Below are positions 11,766 to 23,773 of a stretch of 64,000 nt of DNA, in pieces (within the stretch, counting starts at the first letter, position 1; each line of letters begins with the position of its first letter). Position numbers and translations under genes: made by a program. Source of the stretch: Sipunculus nudus (Eukaryota > Annelida > Sipuncula > Golfingiida > Sipunculidae); assembly GCA_026874595.1 (NCBI GenBank), contig CM049322.1, forward strand, positions 27,753,840 through 27,817,839, in the 5' to 3' direction. The notes under the pieces are model-generated. The model saw nothing but the letters and a program-made list of their open reading frames with translations, was not told the DNA's origin and did no database searches.

Positions 11766-12295
11766 ATGCGTCGTAGAAGAAATGAGAATAAACCAAATAT
11801 AATAAACAGTAATATAGACATACTGATATACAATATATAAGAATATACAAATGTACTGATATCAAGTACAAGCATGCACCTCTCAAAAACCTTCAAGCCT
11901 GATCTCTGACAAGACAAAGATGAATCCAGTTTGGAAATTCAATAGCATAATGGAATTTGATATTATATATAAATATATAAATTTTATCGAGCAAAAAAAT
12001 TTAATTACTTATATGTAAATCTTGTAATACAATTAAACAAGTAATGTATAGATATATAAGATGAGAGCATCTGTATAAGCGACGTTTAATATTTTTTTCA
12101 AAGCTTGTTCACTTGAGGCGTTCACTTGTCGGTCCTATGTTCTTCAAGTAAAACCTTTAGGAATATTTGGCTTTTATTTAACTTTTATTTACATGTGAAG
12201 CTTCTTGATAAAAATAAAACATGAAAAATGAAAGATTCGCCGGGACCAGAACATGCAGTGTGCATGATCAACAGCCGTGATGCCACAAACCCCTT
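11766..12295. other. AT-rich unique sequence, no gene seen
   Basis: No protein-like frame and no repeat structure noted. Confidence 0.5.
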
Positions 12296-12545
12296 ATTAT
12301 ATATATATAATAATATAATATAAAAAAATATAATATGATATAATATGATATAATATAATTTAAAATAAAATAATATAATATAATATGATTTGATATAATA
12401 TGATATAATATGATATGATATGATACAATATAAACTAATATAATACAATATAATATGATATAATATGATACAATATTATACAATAAAATACAATATAATA
12501 TAACACAACATTATGCAATGGAAAACAACATAATATAATATAAAT
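12296..12545. repeat. AT-rich short tandem repeat (ATAATATGAT-like)
   Basis: Degenerate repeats of 5-10 bp built from ATAAT and ATATGAT over about 250 bp. Frames through it are Tyr/Ile-rich artefacts. Confidence 0.9.
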
Positions 12546-13084
12546 TAATGTAATATAATGAAATAATTTATAAATCGGATATGACTTGGAGACAGAACAA
12601 AACAATCAGTTATGGTAACACATAAACATAAAGAGTATATGTATATACATATATATAACAACTACATAAGATTTAATATTATTCATATAAAATATGGAAA
12701 TGGCGGCAAAATACATTTAATTTAGTTATAGGCCTAGTGTCTCGGTGCTACACAAGTAATAAAGCTGTCAGCAATGGTTATGTCGAGGTACTGGTATTAT
12801 TTATTAGTAGTTTTACACACTCTATTAATAAAAACAAATCCAAAGTTAAATCAAAGCTAAATTCAGTTCCCTATATAAATATTCACTCCATTGTGGTTTT
12901 ATTTTTCATTTTTTTTCTTCTTGATTTTCTTTTACGGTTAGATAGTTATATCAATTTATTTATAATCAGAAGTAATCATGGTTGATTTCCAACCTTGTAA
13001 TAATAAATATATCACATGAGACAGAATACCTTCAGATTAAAGGTGCAGGGTAACCTGCACTTAGATTATGAAACGTTTTTCTAG
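12546..13084. other. AT-rich unique sequence
   Basis: The 82-residue plus frame at 12737-12985 has AT-driven composition and no supporting signals. The last ~40 bp lead into the candidate acceptor at 13084. Confidence 0.45.
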
Positions 13085-13162
13085 ATTTCCGTCTTCTGTG
13101 CCGCCCTGTTTGTTGTGTTCATCGCCGAGACGTCTGCCGTATTATCAGGACAGTCTTGCTAG
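13085..13162 (+). CDS. candidate signal-peptide exon
   Basis: Directly follows a clear acceptor (AACGTTTTTCTAG). In phase 0 it reads ISVFCAALFVVFIAETSA then VLSGQSC and TAG: a hydrophobic core followed by small residues, as in a secretory signal whose initiator Met lies in an upstream exon. This split is common in animal secreted proteins. The local sequence is much less AT-rich than its flanks. No upstream ATG exon was found and no good donor precedes the stop, so a short terminal exon or a chance frame are the alternatives. Confidence 0.3.
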   Translation: MSVFCAALFVVFIAETSAVLSGQSC

Positions 13163-13299
13163 ATGTAAACTAGTCACTTTATAAGAACATGATTCATCGT
13201 CTTAGGAAAGAAAATGTTGTCATCATAGTTTACCAGATTCTAAATTTATCAGGCCCTACAGATATATGAAGGAGGGTCGGGGCTCAGTCACTCGGCGCC

Positions 13300-13640
13300 C
13301 CGCTTGTCGCCTTTGGTGACACAATCTTGTGTCTGTTGTGACAACACTGCATTATACGGAGCATGGCCGCGCACTGCATTATAATATGCAAATGAATATG
13401 CAAATATCCCTGCCTTAAAACGGCATAGCACCAGTGAGCTGGCGACACCCCTGGGCCAGGCTGTATGCTTCTTGGCAGATAAATTTGGATATTAAAATGA
13501 CTGCCTTCGCTGCAGCGCGCCATTGTATAACGTGGACCGGCAACGTCTTTCCCTGGCCGTCTCTGATTAAAACAGCGTCCTGCAGTGTAGCTGTGGCCGT
13601 GTGTGTGAATGTACGGTGTGGCCAACACACATGAAGTGAA
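13300..13640. other. GC-richer island with paired octamer motifs
   Basis: Stands out from the AT-rich surroundings. Frames stay open on both strands (136 codons on minus, 13284-13694), as expected for stop-poor GC-rich DNA, and neither has splice or start context that I trust. Regulatory or conserved non-coding DNA is at least as likely as coding. Confidence 0.35.
13386..13405 (+). promoter_or_regulatory. two direct ATGCAAAT octamers 12 bp apart
   Basis: Exact ATGCAAAT at 13386-13393 and again at 13398-13405. ATGCAAAT is the classical POU-domain (Oct) factor site. Two exact copies this close are unlikely by chance, but function is not shown. Confidence 0.35.
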
Positions 13641-14234
13641 CCATGCTAACACTGTATTCATTATAACACTTGTACATATAAAATACACCTGCATGATCTA
13701 GCTATACCCGCTGACATGGCACGCAGATCATGATGTTAAAACAGGGGTCACCTGAAAGCCCTGCAACGTTGATATTTGTGGTATGATGTGTAATACCTAT
13801 AAACACTCATACACACACTGTGCGTGTCGTATGCGACATGTGCAGGTATGTAGGGTGTAGATTACCGCATGTCGCTCCCCGTCACATACAAGGCCTAGCC
13901 TCACGTTCAGCCTGTATTCAAGCGAGCATGTCTCGGGCTCCTTCCATAAATGGAATTGTCGTCTGGTCCCTCACAGGTGGTGGGGATTTTCTATTTTACG
14001 TTTGGTCTGTAAATATGTGTGTGAAATAGTCCGTATACACACATATACTTAAATACAAAGAATTTTAAGTAATGAAAAATTATAACATATGAATTAAATT
14101 TTTTCATCGATTTATTTTCTAATGAAAAGGGTCATTTTATAAAATTATGGTTTTAACACGTGAATACATTTGAGATTTCCCGGCGATCAGTGCTCCCCTT
14201 CAGTCACAATAAATTCAAGCATCGTCTATACTAA
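13641..14234. other. unique sequence, no gene seen
   Basis: Moderate GC to about 14020, then AT-rich. The 69-residue plus frame at 13820-14029 has no supporting context. Confidence 0.4.
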
Positions 14235-14855
14235 ACACAGCACGGGCTATTTAATGTTTATAACAAAGCACGGGGTATTTAATGTTTATTACAAAGCACG
14301 GGCTATTTTATGTTTTTAACAAAGCAGGGGCTATTTTATGTTTGTAACAAAGCAAGGGCTATTTAATGTTTATAACAAAGCACGGGCTATTAAATGTTAA
14401 AACAAAACACGGGCATTTAATGTTTATAACAAAGCACGGGCTATTTAAAGTTAATAACAAAGCCCGGGCTAATAAATGTTAAAACAAAACACGGGCTATT
14501 TAATGTTTATAACAAAGCACGGGCTATTTAATATTTATAACATAGCACGGGCTAATTGATGTTTATAACAAAGCACGGGCTATTTGATGTTTATAACATA
14601 GCTAGGGATATTTAATGTTTATAACAAAGCACGGGCTATTTAAAGTTAATAACAAAGCACGGGCTATTTAAAGTTTATAACAATATACGGGCTATTAAAT
14701 GTAAAAAAAAAAAAAAAAACACGGGATATTTAATGTTTATAACAAAGCACGGGCTATTAAATGTAAAAACAAAACACGGGCTATTTAATGTTTATAACAA
14801 AGCAGGGGCTATTTAATGTTTATAACAAAGCAGGGGCTATTAAATGTTAAAAACA
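14235..14855. repeat. minisatellite, ~29-bp unit, about 21 copies
   Basis: The unit is CACGGGCTATTTAATG followed by TTTATAACAAAG. Variants carry TTAAAACAAAA and one holds a long A run (about 14704-14719). Confidence 0.96.
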
Positions 14856-15829
14856 GGTCATTTTCTCCATCGATTTGATAGATTCCGATAAATCATGATT
14901 AAATAATATGCCATTCATATGTCTATAGATCATTGAGCAGTTGAAGCAATTATATTTTTAAATCGTTACTATGTGTATGTTTCAAAACAAATTTATTTAT
15001 TTATTTATTGCAATATCTTTCAGGGTAACCTTTATCAGAATAAAATTCTGTTTACATAAGGGTCCTGTAATACATAGATACATCACAATAAAATACAATA
15101 TTCAATAAGTCCATAAACTAAAATTACATCATACAAGCACAGTCAGCGGTGACGTAAACACAGCTAAATTGAAAGTACAAATATATATGTGGTCGGGTTT
15201 TTATAACAAATAATTGTTTAACGTGTGACTTAACCTGCAATGGTGATTTTCATTGTCGTTTTTATTTATATACAAAATCTAACAAATATATACAAAATAA
15301 TAACAACAGAACAATAATTATATATATATACCAGGGAGTAAACCGTATACCATTAAAAGACACATCATTACCTAAAACCAGAAATAACTGCATCCTTAGC
15401 TTTTAATTATAGTACAGTTATAAAACAAATTAACCATCTTTTAACTTTAAAATAACTTTATACATTGTTGTAAATGAAAATAGGGTTACTGTGGCAAAGG
15501 TATTACATTTATTTGTTCAAATATTTCTTTTTTATAACACGAAACAAGAAAAAAGCACTTTTATATATATATATCTTCAATTGGTGATTGCATTTGTTAT
15601 ATGTTAGTTTTAATATTTTCCTTAAATTTGTATTGTAGCTGACTGATAACCCCTTTTTTATGTGTCCGTTTATAGGGAAACGTTTGAATATGTACATTCT
15701 TCAACTAACCTATGCACATTCTTGATTTTTTAAATATTATATTAACTTAATGTATGATAAACGTGATGGTATGAAAAATCAAATTGAATGAAATGGTATG
15801 ACCCAAATTTTATGTATTAATATAAGAAC
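14856..15829. other. AT-rich sequence with a possible old retroelement end
   Basis: At about 14990-15110 a TTTATTTATTTATTGCAA tract runs into CAGGGTAACC, with GGGTCCTG about 45 bp later. I associate this layout with repeat termini in invertebrate genomes, but I cannot name the family. The rest is AT-rich with no gene. Confidence 0.3.
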
Positions 15830-16795
15830 TTTCCATAACATAGGAATTTTCTATAACATAATAATAATATTCCATAATATAACAATTTTCAATATTATAA
15901 CATACTAATATTTCATAATATAGCAATTTTCTTGTAACACTGTTACATTCCATAGTATATATAACAATTTTAAACATAACAAAGAAATATTCCATAATAT
16001 AGTTTTTTTACCATATAATATAGAGCTATTTCATATTATAGAAATTTTATATAATATATAGTAATATTTCATTAAATACTAATTTTCCATATAACATTGT
16101 AATATTCCATAATAAAATAAAACTAATTAATATTTCATAATATAGCAATTTTCCATGTAACACATTAATAATCCATAGTTAAACAATTTTCTATATAACA
16201 TAGAAATATTCCATATAATATAGTAATTTTTAATATAACATAAAAATGTTCCATAATATATTCCTTCCATGTAATATAGAACTATTTCGTGTTATTACAA
16301 AAATTTATACATGATATAGTAATATTTAAAGAAATTATAATTTTCCATATAACATTGTAATATTCCATAATCAAGTAAACCGTATCACATATTAATATTT
16401 CATAATAAAGCAATTTTCTTATAACATAGTAATATTCCACAGTTTAACAATTTTCTATAAAACAGAAATATTCCATATAGTGTAGTTTTTTTCAATATAA
16501 CAAAGAAATATTCCAAAATATAGTATTTTTTCATATAATATAGAAATATTTCATAAAACATAAATTTTATAACATTGTTATATTCCATAATAAAGTAATT
16601 TTCCATATATCATGTAGCAATTTCCCATATAACATAGTAATATTCCATAAATTATAGCAAGTTTCTATATAACATAGAAATTATCCTTACAATATAGTAA
16701 TTTTCAATAAAACAAAGAAATATTCCACACTATTTCAATTTTCTATATAACATAGTTATATTCCATAACATAACAATATTCCATGACACAGGAAT
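15830..16795. repeat. degenerate AT-rich tandem repeat (ATATTCCATAATATAG)
   Basis: Irregular alternation of ATATTCCATAATATAG and CAATTTTCTATATAACATAG, with spacings of about 20 and 40-45 bp for nearly 1 kb. Met/Glu/Tyr-rich minus frames here are artefacts. Confidence 0.9.
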
Positions 16796-17529
16796 AGAGT
16801 TATTTATTATTCATACTCTCTGTTTATCTCTGCGTAGAATTCAGCTACAGTTCCGACCACTACAAGCCAGGGCCGTATATTACCAGTCAACCACATGTAG
16901 GCAAAACTCGGCACCCCGCAAATTAAATCATTGAAAATGGGCCAAATTTAGACACACATACGCCTAGCAGAATTTTTTTTTTTGGCGTAAAATTATTAAT
17001 ACATAAAAAACATGTCTGTGTGTGCTGGGACTTTAAAAGGAGTCTCCTGTCAGGGTGAATCCTGTATCGTGAGACTGATGCTCCGCTGTATGTATCTTCT
17101 CTGCCTTACACAATCTGAAATTCCCAGATCCTGCATGCCTATATATATATCTACGTTCAGAATGAAGTAATACAAAGAAACAAACGTCAACTGTATATTC
17201 GCACATCACTAATGGGCGGCCGTTTGATGTGTATAGGCAAATGCCTTTTTCCCTAAAAGTATAATTAAATATGTTAGCAGATATAAGCCACTAATATAAA
17301 TATATATCAGTAAATATATGTTAAGGAATGATCGTTGTTTTTTTTTAAGAATTAAGGGTATATCTTTCGATGAATTCACTTTTAAGAGAATAACGTGAAT
17401 ACACAGTACCATGTCGGTCACACAGATAATCATGTGAAGTGATGGAGGCCTCTTAACCTTTTTCTAATTATGGTTTTATGGTGAAACTGCAACGCGATTA
17501 TATTTAACATTTCTTCTAAACAGTTATGT
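16796..17529. other. unique sequence, no gene seen
   Basis: Slightly GC-richer at 16840-17120. No frame or splice pair that I can support. Confidence 0.45.
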
Positions 17530-17643
17530 TCATGATATAACAATAGAGTGTATAGTGGTATATTTCATGATAACAATAGAACGTATAGTGGTATACTTCA
17601 TGATAACAAAAGAGCGTATAGTGGTATACTTCATGATAACAAT
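17530..17643. repeat. three-copy tandem repeat, ~33-bp unit
   Basis: CATGATAACAATAGAACG then TATAGTGGTATACTT is repeated three times plus a partial copy. Confidence 0.93.
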
Positions 17644-18349
17644 ATGTTAAATTTAAACATCCACTCCTTTTCTTTGTTTTTTTTTTTTGTTTTAAATTAA
17701 TTCAGGGATCGAATTACATGTATTTTATATATTTTATATATTTGACACGTTTTATTTGATGTGTATCAGATATACAAGGCTCAGATAAACCAGTAACAAA
17801 CCACCGTCATGCATATACTTAAGCATGAGAAGAATTAACCACAACAAAATCACGACAAGGTTTCTAGTAATTTTGCCCCTTATTTATATTGTATTATAAA
17901 TAATTCTGAGATTGATTTATAAATGAATTATTCCAAAACAGGGATATGTGGTTTCCACAGAAACTTTATACCTTTTTATTTTAAAGTATACGTTTCTTTA
18001 TATTAGATCTACCAAAATCAGACCAGCCTGCACGATTCGTAGTTGTCCTCGCTGTTTAATAATGCAGTGTTTATTTACAATTTATTAACAACACTTTTTA
18101 CATTAATGCGTGTGAGTTGCATTACATTGTGAAATAAGATAAATATACTATTGCCGAATACACTTAAATGTATATTCATTAACCTGATAGCACTATAATT
18201 TGAACTCTATTTATATTTTGAAAAATGCATATTTTTTTCTTTCTTATAAGTTGAGGGATTCTGAGAAACTGCATTCACATTTGCTTTATAAAGTGAAATG
18301 AGTATAAACATACTTAACTAAACGTATAGTGATGATTATAATTATACTT
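17644..18349. other. AT-rich unique sequence, no gene seen
   Basis: Nothing recognisable beyond homopolymer T tracts. Confidence 0.45.
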
Positions 18350-18354
18350 TATAT

Positions 18355-18422
<68 letters not shown>

Positions 18423-18540
18423 ATATATATATATATATGTCGTGCGCCGTCTTCCGATCTCACCCATCCTGAGATTGGTCTGTCCCAATAATCGATCGCG
18501 GATACTGAGTCGCCCATCTTAAGATCAGCCCTATTATCTG
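18350..18540 (+). repeat. (AT)n run followed by an interspersed repeat end
   Basis: The (AT)n spans 18350-18438. The adjacent GC-richer block contains GGATACTGAGTCG and, three bases on, ATCTTAAGAT, matching the minus strand of the 5.2-kb locus. The two loci appear to be copies of one microsatellite-flanked element. Confidence 0.5.
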
Positions 18541-18845
18541 ATCATGATCTACCGATGCATGTTTACAGCTTTCATTAAAAAAAGAAAGAATAACTAGTTG
18601 AAATAAATGTTCATTTTTTATGCACGAGTACTGAAATTTGTATATATATTGCTGATTCCATGATCTACTTATTTCAGATTATAGAGTTTAAGTTAATGTT
18701 CATATATATGGATATAGACGTTGTATTTTATGTATAGAAAGTAGCCGATGAGTGCAAAGTTGAAAACCTGCAACGGATCTTTACCGTGTAATTGATTTTG
18801 TTATCTTTTAAAATAGATTTAAATGAATTTGGGTCTGTTTTTATT

Positions 18846-18912
18846 TTTGAGAAACTGTGCGTGTCTATTAGGGGAACTGTGTGTGTCTTTGAGTGGAACT
18901 GTGTGTGTCAAT
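18846..18912 (-). repeat. three units of the 27.4-28.1 kb minisatellite, inverted
   Basis: Three copies of GGAACTGTGTGTGTCT, the reverse complement of the AGACACACACAGTTCC unit that fills 27445-28112. No unique flank is shared that I can see. Confidence 0.75.
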
Positions 18913-19149
18913 GTATGCCTAAAATTTTATACCGATATATGTCGTAACGTGACTGTATACACACTTATATATACCGTGTGCCGTAAAGTCATAAAGGTTA
19001 TACACAAATTGCATTAGGTTGTAAAAGAAATCTAACATAAAAGCAACAATAAAGGGATTTAAATCAGACAAATGAACACGCATTGCATTTACTTTAAACT
19101 AAAAACTTTGTCTTCTGTAAAACTACGATTCTTTTAAAGTTATGAAGCA

Positions 19150-20724
19150 CAGCTATTAAAGGCAGCAAGAGGAATAATCTCAGCTATTAAAGGCAGCAAG
19201 AGGAATAATCACAACTATTAAAGGCAGCAAGAGGAATAATCACAACTATCAAAGGCAGCTAGAGGATTAATCACAGCTGTTTCAGGCAGCAAGAGGAATA
19301 ATCACAACTATTAAAGGCAGCAAGAGGAATAATCACAGCTGTTTCAGGCAGCAAGAGGAATAATCACAACTATTAAAGGCAGCAAGAGGAATAATCACAG
19401 CTGTTTCAGGCAGCAAGAGGAATAATCACAACTATTAAAGGCAGCAAGAGGAATCATCACGGCTGTTTCAGGCAGCAAGAGGAATAATCACAACTATTAA
19501 AGGCAGCAAAAGGAATAATCACAGCTGTTTCAGGCAGCAAGAGGAATAATCACAACTATTAAAGGCAGCAAGAGGAATAATCACAGCTGTTTCAGGCAGC
19601 AAGAGGAATAATCACAACTATTAAAGGCAGCAAGAGGAATAATCACAGCTGTTTCAGGCAGCAAGAGGAATAATCACAACTATTAAAGGCAGCAAGAGGA
19701 ATCATCACAGCTGTTTCAGGCAGCAAGAGGAATAATCACAACTATTAAAGACAGCAAGAGGAATAATCACAGCTGTTTCAGGCAGCAAGAGGAATAATTA
19801 CAACTATTAAAGGCAGCAAGAGGAATAATCACAGCTGTTTCAGGCAGCAAGAGGAATAATCACAACTATTAAAGGCAGCAAGAGGAATAATCACAGCTGT
19901 TTCAGGCAGCAAGAGGAATAATCACAACTATTAAAGGCAGCAAGAGGAATAATCACAGCTGTTTCGGGCAGCAAGAGGAATAATCACAACTATTAAAGGC
20001 AGCAAGAGGAATAATCACAGCTGTTTCAGGCAGCAAGAGGAATAATCACAACTATTAAAGGCAGCAAAAGGAAAAATCACAGCTGTTTCAGGCAGCAAGA
20101 GGAATAATCACAACTATTAAAGGCAGCAAGAGGAATAATCACAGCTGTTTCAGGCAGCAAGAGGAATAATCACAACTATTAAAGGCAGCAAGAGGAATAA
20201 TCACAGCTGTTTCAGGCAGCAAGAGGAATAATCACAACTATTAAAGGCAGCAAGAGGAATAATCACAGCTGTTTCAGGCAGCAAGAGGAATAATCACAAC
20301 TATTAAAGGCAGCAAGAGGAATAATCACAGCTGTTTCAGGCAGCAAGAGGAATAATCACAACTATTAAAGGCAGCAAGAGGAATAATCACAGCTGTTTCA
20401 GGCAGCAAGAGGAATAATCACAGCTGTTTCAGGCAGCAAGAGGAATAATCACAACTATTAAAGGCAGCAAGAGGACTAAACACAGCTGTTTCAGGCAGCA
20501 AGAGGAATAATCACAACTATTATAGGCAGCAAAAGGAATAATCACAGCTTTTAAAGGCAGCAAGAGGAATAATCACAACTATTAAAGGCAGCAAGAGGAA
20601 TAATCACAGCTGTTTCAGGCAGCAAAAGGAATAATCACATCTATTAAAGGCAGCAAAAGGAATAATCACAGCTATTAAAGGCAGCAAGAGGAATAATCAC
20701 AGCTAATATATAAAGGCAGCAAGA
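19150..20724. repeat. minisatellite, 31-bp monomer in a 62-bp dimer, about 50 monomers
   Basis: The shared core is GGCAGCAAGAGGAATAATCA. Type A monomers carry CAACTATTAAA and type B carry CAGCTGTTTCA. The array starts with four A-type units, then alternates B and A regularly, and returns to A-type near the end. The dimers are very uniform, pointing to recent expansion of an A+B pair. Confidence 0.97.
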
Positions 20725-21860
20725 TATATGTATGTATACTGTGTCATATTAACAGATTTGCATATATCAGTATAAATACCCCTTGAGTAAATTGACATAA
20801 GATTAAAAGTATATATTTGCACGACCTCAGGAGGTGATGCAAAAGTATATCTGCATGCATGTTACTTTACTTGTTAAGAAGAAACTGTGTCGACATGTGA
20901 TTTTTTTTATTTCCATATACGAGCGAATTGAAAATTTTTAATGAAAAGAAAGGGTTTAAGATTATATATCTATGCATTTTAACCAGAAATTAAGTTTCCC
21001 TACTAGGTATAATCGGAATTCATATGTTCGCTCATAGAAAATGAAGAAAAAATCACAATAAACCAGCTGACTGTCGTAGTTAAAATTTAAATAAAACTTA
21101 TTTCCCACTTTTTTGTTGCACCCAAAGTGGAAGGACATGGAGTAAGCCTAGTTAATGCAGGGAAGGACAGACAATTCCTAATTTTGTCTTCGGGGCACTG
21201 GTGTTGACAGAACCTAGTAATGTTTAGGTGTTATCAACATCTGAGACAATTTTATGATTTTTTTTCTGGTTTTAGCAATTATAAAAATAATATTGGTGAA
21301 AATGTATCAACACCTTCTTTAAACGTATCCATAATTATTGGATTAAAATATAAGATTTATTGTCATCCCCGTATATATTCCTGCCAGAATTCAATATTTA
21401 AACTAAATTCAGTTTGCGGTTAATTTTACATATATATACACAGCTCCTTTTGTCATTTGGTCAGTTGTTTCCCCCTGCATTGCCAGGTACATGTATATTG
21501 TTCATAATCCAGTATGAGTCATTGTACATGCATTCTTAATCTCCAGGTTGAAGGCTTTTCCTCAGTCTCCTTACTGATATCATTGTTTATTTCTCAACTC
21601 AATATATCTGTTAAGGTCTTAGAAATCTGTGCATTGTGCAATGATTGTTTCAGTTTTCGCTTAATAACTATTTCCACTCATGATTTTTTTTTAAATCTGG
21701 TTAATTTATATAAATTTTTTTTTTTTTTAAATAAAATTATATACATTTTGTATTTAACTTAACTGGGCAATTTTTTAACCTATACATGATGTGTTCAGAT
21801 CATCCCAATTTGAACATTGCCCTTATAAACATGCTCCAAAACACATTTTATTTAATATTT
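20725..21860. other. AT-rich unique sequence, no gene seen
   Basis: Frames at 21220-21423 and 21514-21762 are AT-driven and lack supporting signals. Confidence 0.5.
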
Positions 21861-22166
21861 TGTTGGAGCCCGTTTGCGGATCTGGCCCATCTGCCGATGG
21901 GCTTGGCCAATATGAGGATCCGTTATTGGGCTGCCCATCTGCTGATGGGCAGCCTAATAACGGATTTGATACCATGCACTTTCTGGCCCGTCTGCAGATG
22001 GGCTTGGCCCAATTTCTGGCCCGTCTGCAGATGGGCTTGGCCCAATTTCTGGCCCGTCTGCAGATGGGTTTTGGCCCAATAACCAATTTAAGTTTTTGTT
22101 AGTAATAAGTTATTATTTTATTATCTTGATGACTTTTGTACTCAGACATTTCTCAGAACTTAAATG
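21861..22166 (+). repeat. left TIR of the 2.15-kb element
   Basis: 306 bp. Contains the palindromes GCCCATCTGCTGATGGGC and CCGTCTGCAGATGGG and three tandem 32-bp subunits (about 21979-22078). Confidence 0.8.
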
Positions 22167-22742
22167 TGTTGATTGAAACATAAATCACTATCAATAATTT
22201 TATCATCAAAATTACATAGATGTGCATAGAAAACTACAAAGATGTGCATGCAGTGTTACAATACCCTGTTAAATAACTTTTACACACAATTCTTAATTAG
22301 TCTACATTGCATTCGTGTGATGTTAAGAGTTTAATGAGGTTCACTTTTTACCAAAGAGTAATTACAGCTGTTGCGAAAAAATCTCATTTACATTACCACA
22401 TAGATGTGATTTCCACGGTATACATACAATTTTTTTAAGAGAAATTATATGTGGCAAAAATAAGTTTCTCATATTCATTTATAATATCCACATATATATC
22501 AAGGTTACCACATACATTTTGACAAAAGAATAGTGTAATATATGTAGCAAACATTCTCTCATGAGTCATTTGATCTCAGAGTCAATCACAATCATGCACT
22601 TTCACCACAATAACACATCTTGATAAAGTTTCTTTTGGAGAAGTGTCTTATTGATAAGCTCTCTACCTAGCATTCGTGCAGAATTGTTGGCGTCCTGGTG
22701 ATGAGAGCAGCAGGGAAGTCGGACAGTACTCCTTTTTTTCAG

Positions 22743-22808
22743 GTTATCACAGCGATGATGCCGAGGTTAAATGTAGTTTTGGCTGCAGGGGTCATTGCCG
22801 GAGATTAG
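22743..22808 (+). CDS. candidate terminal exon inside the TIR element
   Basis: Follows a strong acceptor (CTCCTTTTTTTCAG) and reads VITAMMPRLNVVLAAGVIAG then D and TAG. A weak donor 45 bp upstream (22697) would make a very short intron. The patch is GC-richer than its surroundings. It lies on the opposite strand to the 66-residue ORF, so the two do not form one gene. Low confidence. Confidence 0.2.
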   Translation, partial: VITAMMPRLNVVLAAGVIAGD

Positions 22809-23572
22809 TGTCTTTGCAAAGGCCAGGGCAAAAACGCCACAAAATAAATTTAAACAAAACGATAGGGTTATGTTTTACATATCTTTCACAGTAACATAGT
22901 AAACTTTATTTTACTTTTAATATATAACAATTTATTAGATACAACTGATAAATAAGTAGATCTCTGAAACAAGCAATCATCACGATGTTTAATATATAAA
23001 TATGTTTTAATGTACAAAATATAAATATAAATATAAAATTTAAATTGTGACAAGACTCCTTATAAACGATTTTGGATAACTATAATTATACTATATACTC
23101 AGAAGATAAATAATGAAGAGATAAAATTTATACGATAAAACTACCAAAATTCGTAGTTAATACTTGCATATTAATAATTTCGGTCTGTGTGGGATACTGT
23201 TATCGAATAAAAATTTAGCTCAGCTTACTAGGAACTATTCTAAACTTATTTATAGACCCTGTTTGGATTCGGGACAATAAACATAAATGAAAAGTTAATC
23301 TATATTATATAAATTGAATAAATTATGATAATACGGTGGTTTAAATGGCACACTATTTTGATAGGATTGTACCTTTTTTTGTCTAAAAGGCCATATACTA
23401 TTTCATGTCATATAACCGAGTGTACTTTCATTGGTACGTATACAGGCGGTTGCGGAGACATGTGCTCTGTGAGTGCTTCCTAGTTAATTTGGTTGTCACT
23501 AACACTATTATAACACTTAAGGGTACACGCATTTAGGTATGACCAATTCACCAACTTAATATCGGATACACC

Positions 23573-23773
23573 TTACATGATAAATGAAGCACTAACACGG
23601 GCAAAGGTCTTTCGATATCCTGCATGGTCCACCTCCCTCTCGCGGATGTTCTTGGCGACGTAAAACAGACTATCAACATGGACTACCCGTAAATACTTGC
23701 TGACCTCTTCTCCGAGCTTGGCTTTAGAGGGAATAACAAGTGTGTTGGACACCCCAGGAGCAGGCAAATCCAT
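23573..23773 (-). CDS. 66-residue ORF inside the TIR element
   Basis: Function unknown. The ORF starts MDLPAPGVSNTLVIPSKAKL, has a charged middle (VAKNIREREVDHAGYRK) and ends SFIM-stop. Composition is balanced and the region is GC-richer than the rest of the element. The ATG sits exactly at the inner edge of the right TIR, so the TIR would act as leader or promoter. The bases at the stop (ATCAT|GTAAGG) also form a reasonable donor, so it could be a first exon. No zinc finger, DDE motif or helix-turn-helix is apparent at this length. It could be a transposase remnant or a captured host exon. Confidence 0.4.
   Translation of the reverse strand: MDLPAPGVSNTLVIPSKAKLGEEVSKYLRVVHVDSLFYVAKNIREREVDHAGYRKTFARVSASFIM

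Noticed and set aside
13284-13694. 136-codon minus-strand frame
   Set aside because: Several frames on both strands are open in this GC-richer patch, and no start context or splice pair favours this one.
18440-18462. 11-base match (TCTTCCGATCT) to the 3' end of a common sequencing adapter beside (AT)n
   Set aside because: Expected by chance at a few percent in 64 kb. The neighbouring bases do not extend the adapter match, and the following block matches the 5.2-kb genomic repeat, so contamination is not supported. Read-level inspection would settle it.
21786-22102. Three overlapping frames with repeated RLQMGLAQF-type units
   Set aside because: They translate the palindromic 32-bp subunits of the left TIR.
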